DNA from: Acidobacteriaceae bacterium
GTDB taxonomy: Bacteria > Acidobacteriota > Terriglobia > Terriglobales > Acidobacteriaceae
Direction: 5' to 3'
Length of the DNA stretch: 10,337 nucleotides
Assembly (NCBI GenBank): GCA_030040115.1
Contig: JASHUH010000487.1
Coordinates: 1-10,337, forward strand
The position numbers and the translations under genes are program-made. Below are positions 1 to 7,640 of the stretch, in pieces. Below the pieces are notes generated by a model. That model was not told the DNA's origin. It searched no databases and saw nothing but the letters and a program-made list of their open reading frames with translations. Each line of letters starts with the position of its first letter. Positions within the stretch are counted from its first letter, which is position 1.

Positions 1-1479
1 GAGACCGCTATCCCGAACGTGCAATCGGTCGTCTTCCCCGGCGCGCCCACAGGATACCTAGTGCCTGGGGATCCGGGAGTGCCCAGGACGCTCGCGCCAA
101 CCCGTTATCACAATTTTGGGCCGCGCATCGGCTTTGCCTATGAACCAAGCTCCCGGGAGGGCTTCCTCGGCAAACTCTCCGGCGGCAACCAGATGAGCAT
201 TCGCGGCGGCTTTGGCATCTTCTACACCAATATCCAAGATGAATCTGGATTTATCGAAGTGGGCGACGCCCCATACGGCGACTTCTACGACAGTTCCTAC
301 ACGGTGCTCTTGTCTAGACCCTTTATCGACTCCGCCAACCTGGCTCCGATTCCCACTCCGTTCCCGTTTGCCTGGCCGCCCACCAACGTTTCCAAGTCGA
401 ACCCGGATACAACCTTCAACTGGGCGTCGGTCGAGCCTATCAGCGGCTCCGCTCTGCTCAAGCCGAACGATGTCATTCCTTATGTGGAAAGCTACTACCT
501 GAGCATTCAACGCGCCCTTGGCGGAAACACGGTGTTGAGCGCGGATTACGTGGGCAGCCAGGGCCGCCATCTGATGACTTCCGAAGAGGCGAATCCCGGC
601 AATCCCGCTTTGTGCCTCAGTTTGAGCCAGCCCAGCGACGTAGCTCCAGGGTCGCCCACCTGCGGTCCCTACGGCGAGCAGAACGTCTATACTGCCACGA
701 ACGGGACGGTGTACAACAGCACGCGCTCGCCTTTCGGCATCGACCTGGGCAGCAATGGATATATGGCTTCCGTCGCCATGTCCAACTACAATTCATTGCA
801 GCTGAACCTGAGACATTCCAGCAAGCTGTGGAACGTTCTGCTCGGCTACACCTATGGTCGTTCGTTCGACAACGGCTCCGGATTGACCGATGTCACCAAT
901 GTTCTGAACCCGAGTCTCAGTTACGGTCTTTCCAATTTCGATTTCACGCAGTATTTCGTAGGCAGCTACACCATTCACTTGCCCTTTGACATGCTGACCC
1001 AAGCCCACAGCTGGCAGAACAAGGTCGCCGGGGGCTGGAATGTTTCCGGCATCACCAAGTTTGCAACCGGAACCCCGGTGGGTATTTCCGAAAACGATGA
1101 CTACTCCCTGGTGGGCACCGGCGGCGTGGATGAGCCAAATTACACCCCCGGCCATCTTGCCGGCAACCACAATCCGCGCTCTGGCCAGGCATACTTCAAC
1201 ACCGCCCTCTTTACCCATGAAAATCTCGGCACGTTCGGAACGTCGCGCCGCAGGTTCTTCCACGGTCCCGGCTTGAACAACACGGACATGGCGCTACTGC
1301 GCGATTTCAATATCCACGAAAGAAACACTTTCGAGTTCCGCGCCGAGGCTTTCAATCTCTTCAATCACGCGCAGTTCGACAATCCCGGCGGAAATTTCTC
1401 CAATCCTTCCGCCTTCGGGATCGTGACTTCAGCGAACGCTCCGCGCATCATGCAAATTGCAGTAAAGTACGAGTTCTAG
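1..1479 (+). CDS. TonB-dependent receptor, Oar-like, C-terminal part (5' end outside window)
   Basis: This is the outer-membrane beta-barrel end of a TonB-dependent receptor of the Oar-like type common in Acidobacteriota, probably taking up oligosaccharides or other large substrates with TonB energy. The frame is open from base 1, so the protein enters from the left; 492 residues are visible. The GTG at 19 is not a credible start. Family-typical landmarks, in order, are NFGPRIGFAYEP, IRGGFGIFY, YYLSIQRALGG followed by ADYVGSQGRHL, YNSLQLNLRHSSK with LLGYTYGRSFDNGSG, FFHGPGLNNTDMALLRDF, and FRAEAFNLFNHAQFDNP. The protein ends in KYEF, with the terminal aromatic residue that outer-membrane barrels use for BAM-dependent assembly. 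Such receptors usually exceed 1,000 residues and carry an N-terminal carboxypeptidase-regulatory-like domain and a plug, which would lie off-window. The substrate cannot be predicted. Family assignment is firm; phylum assignment is inferred. Confidence 0.9.
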   Translation, partial: ETAIPNVQSVVFPGAPTGYLVPGDPGVPRTLAPTRYHNFGPRIGFAYEPSSREGFLGKLSGGNQMSIRGGFGIFYTNIQDESGFIEVGDAPYGDFYDSSYTVLLSRPFIDSANLAPIPTPFPFAWPPTNVSKSNPDTTFNWASVEPISGSALLKPNDVIPYVESYYLSIQRALGGNTVLSADYVGSQGRHLMTSEEANPGNPALCLSLSQPSDVAPGSPTCGPYGEQNVYTATNGTVYNSTRSPFGIDLGSNGYMASVAMSNYNSLQLNLRHSSKLWNVLLGYTYGRSFDNGSGLTDVTNVLNPSLSYGLSNFDFTQYFVGSYTIHLPFDMLTQAHSWQNKVAGGWNVSGITKFATGTPVGISENDDYSLVGTGGVDEPNYTPGHLAGNHNPRSGQAYFNTALFTHENLGTFGTSRRRFFHGPGLNNTDMALLRDFNIHERNTFEFRAEAFNLFNHAQFDNPGGNFSNPSAFGIVTSANAPRIMQIAVKYEF

Positions 1480-1526
1480 GCCTGGGGCCACGGAGACGCG
1501 AACGGGAAGCATGGTGTGCCCCAGGC
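1480..1526 (+). terminator. Inverted repeat directly after the receptor stop codon
   Basis: A perfect 9-bp inverted repeat, GCCTGGGGC (1480-1488) and GCCCCAGGC (1518-1526), starts at the base after the receptor's TAG. CAC/GTG can extend the stem past one bulged T. The loop is long (29 nt or less) and no T-run follows, so it is a poor match to a classical intrinsic terminator. It may instead be a transcript-end or RNA-stabilising stem. Confidence 0.35.
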
Positions 1527-1572
1527 TTCAAAATGGAGACTGGGGCGCGCATTTTGCGTACAAGGACCAAGC

Positions 1573-1659
1573 TGACGAATCAAAATTTCCAAGCACGGCG
1601 TGGTGAAGCCGTCCCATGCGCCGCGGATGATGCAAATGGTAATGAAATACTCTTTCTGA
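1573..1659 (+). pseudogene. Remnant of a second TonB-dependent receptor C-terminus
   Basis: Codons 1597-1656 read GVVKPSHAPRMMQMVMKYSF and end at TGA (1657-1659). This closely parallels the end of the intact receptor just upstream, GIVTSANAPRIMQIAVKYEF. Over the last 14 codons the two DNA copies match at 29 of 42 bases, with the APR-MQ-KY-F pattern retained. The frame is closed by a TGA at 1573-1575, so at most about 27 residues are left. In another frame just upstream, TNQNF resembles the NPNF-type segment that usually precedes this tail, which suggests a frameshift. There is no start codon or barrel. I read it as the scar of a deleted paralogue or a tail left by recombination between receptor genes; chance similarity is less likely given the gapless 20-residue match. 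Confidence 0.55.
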
Positions 1660-1690
1660 AAAGAAGGGCGCCGCGCCACCGATGGGCGCC
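1659..1690 (-). terminator. Possible intrinsic terminator of the multicopper oxidase gene
   Basis: Two copies of the self-complementary GGGCGCC (1666-1672 and 1684-1690) can pair through GGCGCC across a 12-nt loop; GCGCC/GGCGC (1673-1677 with 1685-1689) is an alternative fold. On the minus strand the hairpin begins 6 nt after the oxidase's TAA and is followed by CTTCTTTTC, a short T-rich tract. Position and tail fit a terminator; the tract is short and interrupted. Confidence 0.42.
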
Positions 1691-1696
1691 GCAAAC

Positions 1697-3322
1697 TTAC
1701 GCCGGCGTTTTGCCCGGCGGCAAAATCTCATAAGGGCGCATCATCTCGTTGTCTTCGTGCTCCAGAATGTGGCAATGCCAGACGTAGCGGCCGGCGTAGC
1801 CTTCGAAGGGCACAAGGATACGGGTGACCATGCCGGGGTCGGCGCGGGCGGTGTCCTTCCAGCCGGATTCAAAGGCTTCCGGCGGTTGCGCTGGCGCGGT
1901 ATAGCGCAAGGCGCCCCGGTTCATCCATTCGAATGTGTCGAAGGGACGGCGATCGAGAATCTTGAATCGCACCAGGTGCAGATGGATGGGATGCGAGTCA
2001 TCGGTGAGATTCACCAACTCCCATATCTCCGCTGTGTTCAGCGCCGGAGTCTCGGTCACCGGCGCGCTCCAGTGGGTGTTGTTCAACAGCATGCCCATGG
2101 ACTGTTGCACCTTGTCGAGCCGTTCGTCCAGCGTGAGCCGGCGGCTGCGGACCGCTGCGGCCTCGCTCATCTCCTGGTCCGGTTCCGCGAGGACTGAAGG
2201 CAGATCGCCGTCCTGGCGGGCGCCCTGGTTGCCCACCCGAAACTGGAGGATATCGAAGGAGTCGCTGACCAGGCGGACATTCGATGCGGCAAAGGGGGCA
2301 AAATCCACCACGATGTCGGCGCGTTCGGCGGGCGCCAGAGGAAGGCGGCGCGCCGCTACCGGGGCGGGCAGCAAGCCCTGATCGTTGGCGATGACGTGAA
2401 AAGGCGCGCGGTTCGAAAATCCGAATCGGTAGAACCGTCCATTGGAGCCGTTCATCAAGCGCAAGCGGTATCGTCGCGGTTCGACTTCGTGGTAAGGCAG
2501 CAGCTTGCCGTTGACCAGGATGGCGTTCCCAAAAACCTCCGGCACCCATGGACGGCCGGGATCGGGAGAAACCGGGTAGAACAGTTGACCGTCCTGGGTA
2601 AATAGCCGGTCGGCGATCATCAACGGGATCTCATACGGCCCGGCAGGAAGATGCAAAGCGCTCTCGCGCGGTTCGCGGACGATGAAGAACCCTTGCAGAC
2701 CGGCATAGATGTTGAGGCGGTTAATGCCCATGGCGTGGTCATGATAAAAGAGCAGCGCCGCGCGCTGACCCGAGGGATAGAAGCAGGACTGCGTCTGTCC
2801 GGGCACGATCCATTTTTCCGGGTATCCGTCACTTGCAGGAGGGGTGCGCCCGCCATGCAAGTGCACAACCGTGCGCACTTCCGGCAAGGAAGCTCCCGCG
2901 CCTTCGAGAGTGTGGTCGATGGGCAGAAAGTGATGTGCGGGAAGGCCATTTTCCCAATCGATCATCACGGGCCGGCCGCTTTGGGTTTCAATGGTCGGGC
3001 CGGGAAAGCGATCGCCGAAGCACCACATCCGGGTGGGCGGCACATCGCGATGAATTTTGATGAGAGCCTCGCGCATGGGGATGCGGTAGTGGGGAATAGG
3101 TTCGCCAGGTTTCCCGAGGGGCGCGCGCATTCCCGCGGGTTGCGCAGACTTCGGCAGCGGCAAGGGATCGACAAACGGGGCCAGAGTGGACGGATCGAGG
3201 GCCGGCGACTGCTGGAAGCGCTGGACGGAGGCCTTAACCGGCGGCTTTAGTTGGAATGCGGCAAAAGCGCAGCCGGCGTTGCGAAGAAAAACGCGGCGGG
3301 ATGAATGAAATCGATGGGGCAT
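1697..3322 (-). CDS. CotA-like multicopper oxidase, Tat-exported
   Basis: This is a laccase-type multicopper oxidase, which oxidises phenolics, bilirubin-like compounds or metal ions while reducing O2 to water. The 541-residue product has a twin-arginine signal, SRRVFLRNAG (8-17), so the folded copper enzyme should be exported by Tat. All ligands are visible: HLHGG (His154, His156), HDHAMG (His194, His196), HPIHLH (His444, His447, His449) and HCHILEHEDNEMM (His516, Cys517, His518, His522, axial Met527). The 67-residue step from His449 to His516 equals that in Bacillus CotA, and HCHILEHED is the CotA-type signature. The frame stays open upstream to 3517, but that extension overlaps the phosphoesterase 3' end and would bury the Tat motif, so ATG 3322 is chosen. 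Its Shine-Dalgarno is weak. It lies 91 bp downstream of the co-directional phosphoesterase gene. Physiological substrate unknown. Confidence 0.93.
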   Translation of the reverse strand: MPHRFHSSRRVFLRNAGCAFAAFQLKPPVKASVQRFQQSPALDPSTLAPFVDPLPLPKSAQPAGMRAPLGKPGEPIPHYRIPMREALIKIHRDVPPTRMWCFGDRFPGPTIETQSGRPVMIDWENGLPAHHFLPIDHTLEGAGASLPEVRTVVHLHGGRTPPASDGYPEKWIVPGQTQSCFYPSGQRAALLFYHDHAMGINRLNIYAGLQGFFIVREPRESALHLPAGPYEIPLMIADRLFTQDGQLFYPVSPDPGRPWVPEVFGNAILVNGKLLPYHEVEPRRYRLRLMNGSNGRFYRFGFSNRAPFHVIANDQGLLPAPVAARRLPLAPAERADIVVDFAPFAASNVRLVSDSFDILQFRVGNQGARQDGDLPSVLAEPDQEMSEAAAVRSRRLTLDERLDKVQQSMGMLLNNTHWSAPVTETPALNTAEIWELVNLTDDSHPIHLHLVRFKILDRRPFDTFEWMNRGALRYTAPAQPPEAFESGWKDTARADPGMVTRILVPFEGYAGRYVWHCHILEHEDNEMMRPYEILPPGKTPA

Positions 3323-3368
3323 TGCTTCATTGTCGCTGGAAGGAGGGCGGTATCCCGGTGCAAGCCGT

Positions 3369-3398
3369 CCGGCTCTTCGCAGGTTTGCAAAGAGCCGG
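3369..3398 (-). terminator. Strong hairpin between the phosphoesterase and multicopper oxidase genes
   Basis: CCGGCTCTT (3369-3377) pairs perfectly with AAGAGCCGG (3390-3398). One C/A mismatch then separates a further GCA/TGC pairing closed by a GGTT loop, giving about 12 bp in total. It starts 15 nt past the phosphoesterase TGA on the minus strand. No T-run follows in either direction, so it could be a Rho-dependent end, a partial terminator or an RNA-processing/stability stem that sets different levels for the two genes. Confidence 0.45.
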
Positions 3399-3413
3399 AT
3401 CGCCGAGGAACTA

Positions 3414-5027
3414 TCAGTGTATGCCGCCCATCGGCTCGCCCGTGGTGGGATTGAGCAGATAGGGGGCGCGCATATCGATGTGGCTGAAGTCGAACATATT
3501 GTCCAAGGAGCCGGCAATGGCGTCGAACGAGCCGTCGCCGATCCGTTGTCCGCCCAGCCAGTTGTCTTCGATAAAGCGGATGATCGAACTCTGGTCGGTC
3601 AGGGTGTGGTCGACGAAATTCGCCCTGGCCCAGGGAGAGATCACCATCATGGGAATGCGCGGACCGTAGCCGCAGCGGCCCTGCGCGTGAGCCGCGCCGC
3701 TCGGCCCGGGCAGCGCGGTGTCGGTTCCATTGCCGCAATGGCCATCTCCGGTGAGCATGTCATCCGCGGTGGTGGACTGGTTCACGATTTCGCCGAGCTG
3801 ATGATCGTACCATCCGTCGGAATCGTCGTAATTGAGGATTACCGCCGTCGAAGACCAATACGGCGTGGACATCAGGAAGTCGATGACGTTGACGACGAAG
3901 GTCTGTTCATCGAGCGGATCGGAGTAGCCGGCGTGGGCGTCCTGGTAGCCGGGAGCCTTGAGGAAGCTCACGGCGGGCATGTTCCCCGCCCTCACGGCGT
4001 CGAAGAAGTCGTGGGTGTCGTATTGATGGTGAACGGCTCCGTCGTCGTGACCGATCATGGCCACCGAAGAGGGGCGAACGTGCAAGAGATTCGACGTGGA
4101 GGTGTAGTACTGGAAGGGCTCGTGATGTTCGATATAGTCGGTCTCCGTTACGCCCGTGACCGCGGAGGTGTGAGAACGGGCGCATTCGGTGGTTCCGTTG
4201 GGGTTGGTAATGGTCAGGTCGAAGCCCCCTTCGAACCATCCCCAGGTGATGCCGGCCTGGTCGAGCAGATCGCCGATATTCGCGCCGCCCATGCTGACCT
4301 GGCCGCTGGTGGTGCCGGTGCACTTGTCGCCAATGGGATTGGCGTCGCTGATGAGCGTGTAACCGCCGCTGCCGTCGCCGACGATGTCGCCGCTGGCGTT
4401 TATTTCGTCGGTTACGTTGTTGGTCTGGCCGGAGATAAGGTTAATCGCCCCCACCGACGAAGGGCCGAAGGTGCTCCCATAGGAGTTGTCGTTGAGCGCA
4501 TAGTGCTGGGCGTAGTTCCACAATGCGGTGACGGTGTTTCCGTCGTAATAGCCCATCACCAGTCCGGTGGTGGTGTCAGCCGAGGGTGGAGGGCCCGGGG
4601 TTCCGGTGAATTCCGGGAAGGAATCCATGAGCCCGGCATGGAAGGCTTCCTGCTCCGGGGTGTAGTCGTGGTCCTGATCGGCGGTTGCGGCCTGGGAGCG
4701 GTCGAGCCGGAAGGGGTTGGACGCTCCGGCCCCGTTGCCGGCGGTGTTGAGGAAATTGGGATTGGCGGTAAGCAGCGCGGCGGTGAAGCCGTTCACGCTG
4801 GGAGTGCCGGGAAGGGGGATAAAACGCGGCTCGCCGGAGGGATTGGTGGCGTAAGGGTAGGTCCCCCAGTAGTGATCGAAGGAGATGTTTTCCCCGAAGA
4901 TCACGACTACGTGCTTGATGGGAGTGGCGGTGTGGCTGAAATCGGCCTGTGCGCTGCCTGCAAGCGGATTCGCCATGCAGGCGGCGGACAGGAAGAGAGC
5001 GACCCAGAACGCAGGGGGTTTTTGCAT
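3414..5027 (-). CDS. Secreted phosphoesterase (acid phosphatase AcpA / phospholipase C-like family)
   Basis: This is an exported phosphoesterase of the family that includes AcpA-type acid phosphatases and non-haemolytic phospholipases C. It probably releases phosphate or head groups from phosphomonoesters or phospholipids. The 537-residue product starts with a Sec signal peptide ending near AGSAQA (about residue 28). Family motifs are IKHVVVIFGENISFDHYWGTYP (38-58) with the metal-ligand pair Glu46-Asn47, NSYGSTFGPSSVGAINLISGQT (181-202) containing the nucleophile region at Ser190/Ser191, HDDG (327-330), DDSDGWYDHQ (401-410), and the C-terminal PMMVISPWARANFVDHTLTDQSSII stretch. The start is supported by GGAGG seven bases before ATG. 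Length is normal and no key motif is missing. It is first of two minus-strand genes, with the multicopper oxidase downstream. Phosphatase and phospholipase activity cannot be told apart from sequence alone. Confidence 0.93.
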   Translation of the reverse strand: MQKPPAFWVALFLSAACMANPLAGSAQADFSHTATPIKHVVVIFGENISFDHYWGTYPYATNPSGEPRFIPLPGTPSVNGFTAALLTANPNFLNTAGNGAGASNPFRLDRSQAATADQDHDYTPEQEAFHAGLMDSFPEFTGTPGPPPSADTTTGLVMGYYDGNTVTALWNYAQHYALNDNSYGSTFGPSSVGAINLISGQTNNVTDEINASGDIVGDGSGGYTLISDANPIGDKCTGTTSGQVSMGGANIGDLLDQAGITWGWFEGGFDLTITNPNGTTECARSHTSAVTGVTETDYIEHHEPFQYYTSTSNLLHVRPSSVAMIGHDDGAVHHQYDTHDFFDAVRAGNMPAVSFLKAPGYQDAHAGYSDPLDEQTFVVNVIDFLMSTPYWSSTAVILNYDDSDGWYDHQLGEIVNQSTTADDMLTGDGHCGNGTDTALPGPSGAAHAQGRCGYGPRIPMMVISPWARANFVDHTLTDQSSIIRFIEDNWLGGQRIGDGSFDAIAGSLDNMFDFSHIDMRAPYLLNPTTGEPMGGIH

Positions 5028-5034
5028 CGATGAT

Positions 5035-5039
5035 CCTCC
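5035..5039 (-). promoter_or_regulatory. Ribosome binding site of the phosphoesterase gene
   Basis: On the minus strand GGAGG sits 7 nt before the ATG at 5027, a near-ideal Shine-Dalgarno that fixes the start just ahead of the signal peptide. Confidence 0.8.
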
Positions 5040-5306
5040 ATGCCGGGGTGGTGTCTTCTTGCGGTTTGGGGAAGTCGTCTAGTTAGGGCCTGTGGTGGGG
5101 AGTGCGAGATCCTTTCCCGAACTCGAAGAGCCCGGCTCATTCGATCAATAGCGGGTCATTGTTCATGCAAGGTTACAAAATGGTGAACGCGGCGAGAATT
5201 TTCCGCGGCCGCGCCTGCGGTTTTTCGATCATGCTGTGGTGACTCGTCAGCTTTGGAACTTTACACTCAGGAGAAGCAGAGAAGGGTTCTATAGCCGGGG
5301 CAGAAT
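5040..5306. other. Divergent intergenic region (phosphoesterase / LarA-like gene)
   Basis: This gap of about 270 bp must hold promoters for both diverging genes, but I see no convincing -35/-10 pair on either strand. Visible items are a GTTCA/TGAAC inverted repeat (5161-5165 and 5184-5188) that could be an operator but is short, and a GC-rich patch with CCGC-GCCT-GCGG followed by five T (5209-5225) that is terminator-like but has only a 4-bp stem. No plausible coding sequence was found. Confidence 0.4.
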
Positions 5307-6599
5307 ATGGATGTTGTCGAAGGTTTGTTGAGCGGCGTCGCATTGCCACGGATGGTCCGAGTAAGGCAGGAGTTTGCCGCCCCCGAGATTTCCGATGCAG
5401 CCGCCACTTTGCGCGAGGAGCTGCGACGATCGGAAATAGCGCGCCGGTTAAGGGCCGGCATGCGTATTGCCGTGGGCGTGGGCAGCAGAGGCGTGGCGAA
5501 CATCGCGACGATCGCCCGTGTCGCCATAGAGGAGTTAAAGAGGCTGGGGACCTTGCCTTTTATCGTCCCGGCGATGGGCAGTCACGGAGGCGCCACCGCA
5601 GAGGGACAGAAGCAGGTGCTGGCGAGCCTGGGAATCACCGAAGAGAGCGCCGGCTGCCCCATCCGCGCAACCATGGAGGTGATCGAAATTGGAGTTCTGG
5701 GCAATGGTATTGCGGCGCTCATCGACAAACACGCCTATGAGGCGGATGGGATCATCGTCATCAATCGCATCAAGGCCCATAATGCGTTCAGCGGCCCCAA
5801 TGAAAGCGGGCTAGTGAAGATGATCAGCATTGGCCTTGGGAATCAGAAGGGCGCCGAGGCGGCTCATGCGCTCGGCTTTGGACGGATGGCCGAGGTAAGC
5901 GTTGAGTTGGCTCAAGTGAAACTGGCCCGCCTGCCGATCCTGTTGGGCGTGGGAGTGGTCGAAAACGCCTATGGCGGGATGGCGAAAATTGCGGTCATTC
6001 CTGCGGAACAGATCATTCGCGGGGAAGCAGAGCTACTGGTCGAGGCCAAGCAGCTCATGCCCAGGCTCCTGGCGCAGCCGCTGGACGTTCTGATCGTCGA
6101 TCAACTGGGCAAGGAATTCTCCGGGGGCGGCATGGACCCTTTCATCACCGGCCGGGCTCCCACTCCTTATGTGAAGCCGGGACCCGCGGCGACGCGATTA
6201 GCGGTGTTGGACGTTTCGGAGCGGAGCCACGGCAATTGCTGTGGGATCGGATTGGCCGACATCACCACCCGCCGGCTGTTCAACAAGATGGACTTCGAGT
6301 ACACCTATGCGAATATCTTGACTTCAACGGTGACCGCCTCGGCGCGGATCGGCTTGATCATGGGTTCAGACCGCCTTGCCATCCAGGCGGCGATCAAGAC
6401 CTGCAATGTTCAAGACTCCAATCGAATCCGCATGGCGCGTATCCCCAACACTCTGCATGTCGCCGAGATTTACATTTCCGAATGCATGATGGAGGAGGCG
6501 AAACAGCGCTCCGACATGGTGGTGCTCGGGGAACCGCAGCCATGGCATTTCGATTCGGCTGGAAATCTCGCCGATATTGGGGTTTTGCATTCCGAGTAA
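5307..6599 (+). CDS. LarA-fold (DUF2088) protein, putative nickel-pincer racemase/epimerase
   Basis: This 430-residue cytoplasmic protein belongs to the lactate racemase (LarA/DUF2088) superfamily, whose characterised members racemise or epimerise alpha-hydroxy acids using a nickel-pincer nucleotide bound to a lysine. The sequence shows GSRG (59-62), GSHGGAT (91-97), NRIKAHNAFSG (153-163), SGLVKM (167-172) and KGAEAAH (181-187). Arg61, His93, His158, Lys171 and His187 lie in the same order and at nearly the same spacing as Arg75, His108, His174, Lys184 and His200 of LarA (32/65/13/16 against 33/66/10/16). I infer that the cofactor site is kept. The canonical LarA pyrophosphate/sugar motifs differ, so this is a paralogue and not a confirmed lactate racemase. 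ATG 5307 is the first start after an in-frame TAG at 5292-5294; GGGG lies 6 nt upstream. It converges on the DUF1080 gene with a 53-bp gap. No cofactor-synthesis genes (larB, larC, larE) are in the window. Confidence 0.85.
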   Translation: MDVVEGLLSGVALPRMVRVRQEFAAPEISDAAATLREELRRSEIARRLRAGMRIAVGVGSRGVANIATIARVAIEELKRLGTLPFIVPAMGSHGGATAEGQKQVLASLGITEESAGCPIRATMEVIEIGVLGNGIAALIDKHAYEADGIIVINRIKAHNAFSGPNESGLVKMISIGLGNQKGAEAAHALGFGRMAEVSVELAQVKLARLPILLGVGVVENAYGGMAKIAVIPAEQIIRGEAELLVEAKQLMPRLLAQPLDVLIVDQLGKEFSGGGMDPFITGRAPTPYVKPGPAATRLAVLDVSERSHGNCCGIGLADITTRRLFNKMDFEYTYANILTSTVTASARIGLIMGSDRLAIQAAIKTCNVQDSNRIRMARIPNTLHVAEIYISECMMEEAKQRSDMVVLGEPQPWHFDSAGNLADIGVLHSE

Positions 6600-6652
6600 G
6601 CCGGGCATGGCCGAAGGGAGAGCGCAGGCGCAAGGCAAAGGGCGACAAGGCG

Positions 6653-7630
6653 TTATTCAGCAGGGCGGATCACGATATTGCGGAAATAGACATGGCCCTT
6701 TTCGCTGCCCTGCAGGTAGATGGGGCCAGGCTCTCCTTCGTGGCTGTCGAGCGCGCCGCCGGTGAGGCCGGGAATCTCCCGATTGTCGATCACGGTGACG
6801 CCGTCGAGGGCGACGGTGACGCGGCGGCCGACGAGGGTAACGTCGTAGGCGCGCCACTTGGCGGTCACGCGGGGAAGCTCGGGCTGGGGCGCGATAAAGG
6901 CGTAAATGCCGCCGGTGTGGTGGCTGGGGGGCTCGTCGGCAGACTCGTTTTCAATCTGCAGTTCGTACCGGCCGCGCAGATAAACGCCGCTGTTGGATGC
7001 GGGGCCGTTTTTGAATTCGAGGTGCAGTTTGAAATCCTGGAATTTCCTGTCGCTGACGAGTTCGGGACCCTCGCCCGGGCTGACCATGTCGCCGTCAGCA
7101 ACGGTCCAGTGGCCGGTCTGCGGGAAATAGCCGGATTTGAATTCATGCCAGCCGTCGAGATTTTTGCCGTTAAAGAGCGAGAGGGGCGCGCTCCAATGGG
7201 GTGCGCCTTGCCGGACAAGAGACGGGGCACGTACGGCGACCCAGGTCCAGGGAGCGCCATCGGGACCATTGGCTGCGCCAACCAGCCGCCCGTTCTGCAG
7301 CGTGGCGTGGAAGATCAGGTCGCTCTTTGCGGCTTCTTCTTCTTTCGGGTCGACGAAGGTAAGGACGCCGTTCGAGACAGAAGCCTTGGGGAGCGGACGA
7401 GCGTTGCCCCAGCGGCCCGTCATGGTGGCCTTGAGAAAGCCGCGCTGCTCGGAGAGATCGAGCCAGGAGGGAATCTGGCCGGCGGGAGTGGCGATGGTGA
7501 TGTTCCAGCGGCCTAGAAATGGCTGGAGAGAGGAGGACGACCCAGCGGAGCCAGGGTCGGCGCTTGCGGCTGGGCAAAACCAGAAAAAGGCGATTGCGAG
7601 AACGGCGGCGAGCGGCAAGCGAACTTTCAT
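6653..7630 (-). CDS. Secreted DUF1080 (3-keto-disaccharide hydrolase-like) protein with extra N-terminal domain
   Basis: The 325-residue product has a Sec signal peptide (1-24, ending PAASA). Residues about 35-135 form an extra beta-rich domain (FLGRWNITIATPAG, TGRWGNARPLPK, SNGVLTF) that resembles a small barrel. The DUF1080 jelly-roll domain follows (about 150-325), marked by LFNGKNLDGW (152-161), SNSGVYLRGRYELQIENE (212-229), KWRAYDV (258-263) and GPIYLQGSEKGHVYFRNIVI (302-321). Some DUF1080 proteins have been shown to cleave 3-keto-glycosides after a dehydrogenase has oxidised the sugar; others are uncharacterised. The Gfo/Idh/MocA gene upstream on the same strand fits that two-step scheme. 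The start is supported by AAAGGAG about 10 nt before ATG. No lipobox is present, so it is probably periplasmic or secreted and not a lipoprotein. Fold assignment is firm; catalytic role is inferred. Confidence 0.88.
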   Translation of the reverse strand: MKVRLPLAAVLAIAFFWFCPAASADPGSAGSSSSLQPFLGRWNITIATPAGQIPSWLDLSEQRGFLKATMTGRWGNARPLPKASVSNGVLTFVDPKEEEAAKSDLIFHATLQNGRLVGAANGPDGAPWTWVAVRAPSLVRQGAPHWSAPLSLFNGKNLDGWHEFKSGYFPQTGHWTVADGDMVSPGEGPELVSDRKFQDFKLHLEFKNGPASNSGVYLRGRYELQIENESADEPPSHHTGGIYAFIAPQPELPRVTAKWRAYDVTLVGRRVTVALDGVTVIDNREIPGLTGGALDSHEGEPGPIYLQGSEKGHVYFRNIVIRPAE

Positions 7631-7640
7631 GACCCTGGAG

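Noticed and set aside
3323..3517. N-terminal extension of the multicopper oxidase frame
   Set aside because: It overlaps the 3' end of the phosphoesterase gene and displaces the Tat motif from the N-terminus.
3330..5033. A 567-codon plus-strand open frame covering the whole phosphoesterase gene
   Set aside because: It is antisense to a gene with full family motifs, a signal peptide and a strong RBS. Its translation is Gly/Val/Ala-rich and resembles no family, as expected for a high-GC antisense shadow.
5149..5158. TAGCGGGTCA also occurs in an arm of the 7704-7810 element (7705-7714), suggesting a second copy
   Set aside because: Ten identical bases are expected by chance many times in 10 kb, and no partner arm or internal hairpins are present near 5149.
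5209..5225. CCGC-GCCT-GCGG followed by TTTTT as an intrinsic terminator
   Set aside because: The stem is only 4 bp and no plus-strand gene ends upstream of it.
6236..7516. A 426-codon plus-strand open frame bridging the LarA-like gene end and the DUF1080 gene
   Set aside because: It is out of frame with the LarA-like gene and antisense to the DUF1080 gene; no recognisable domain.
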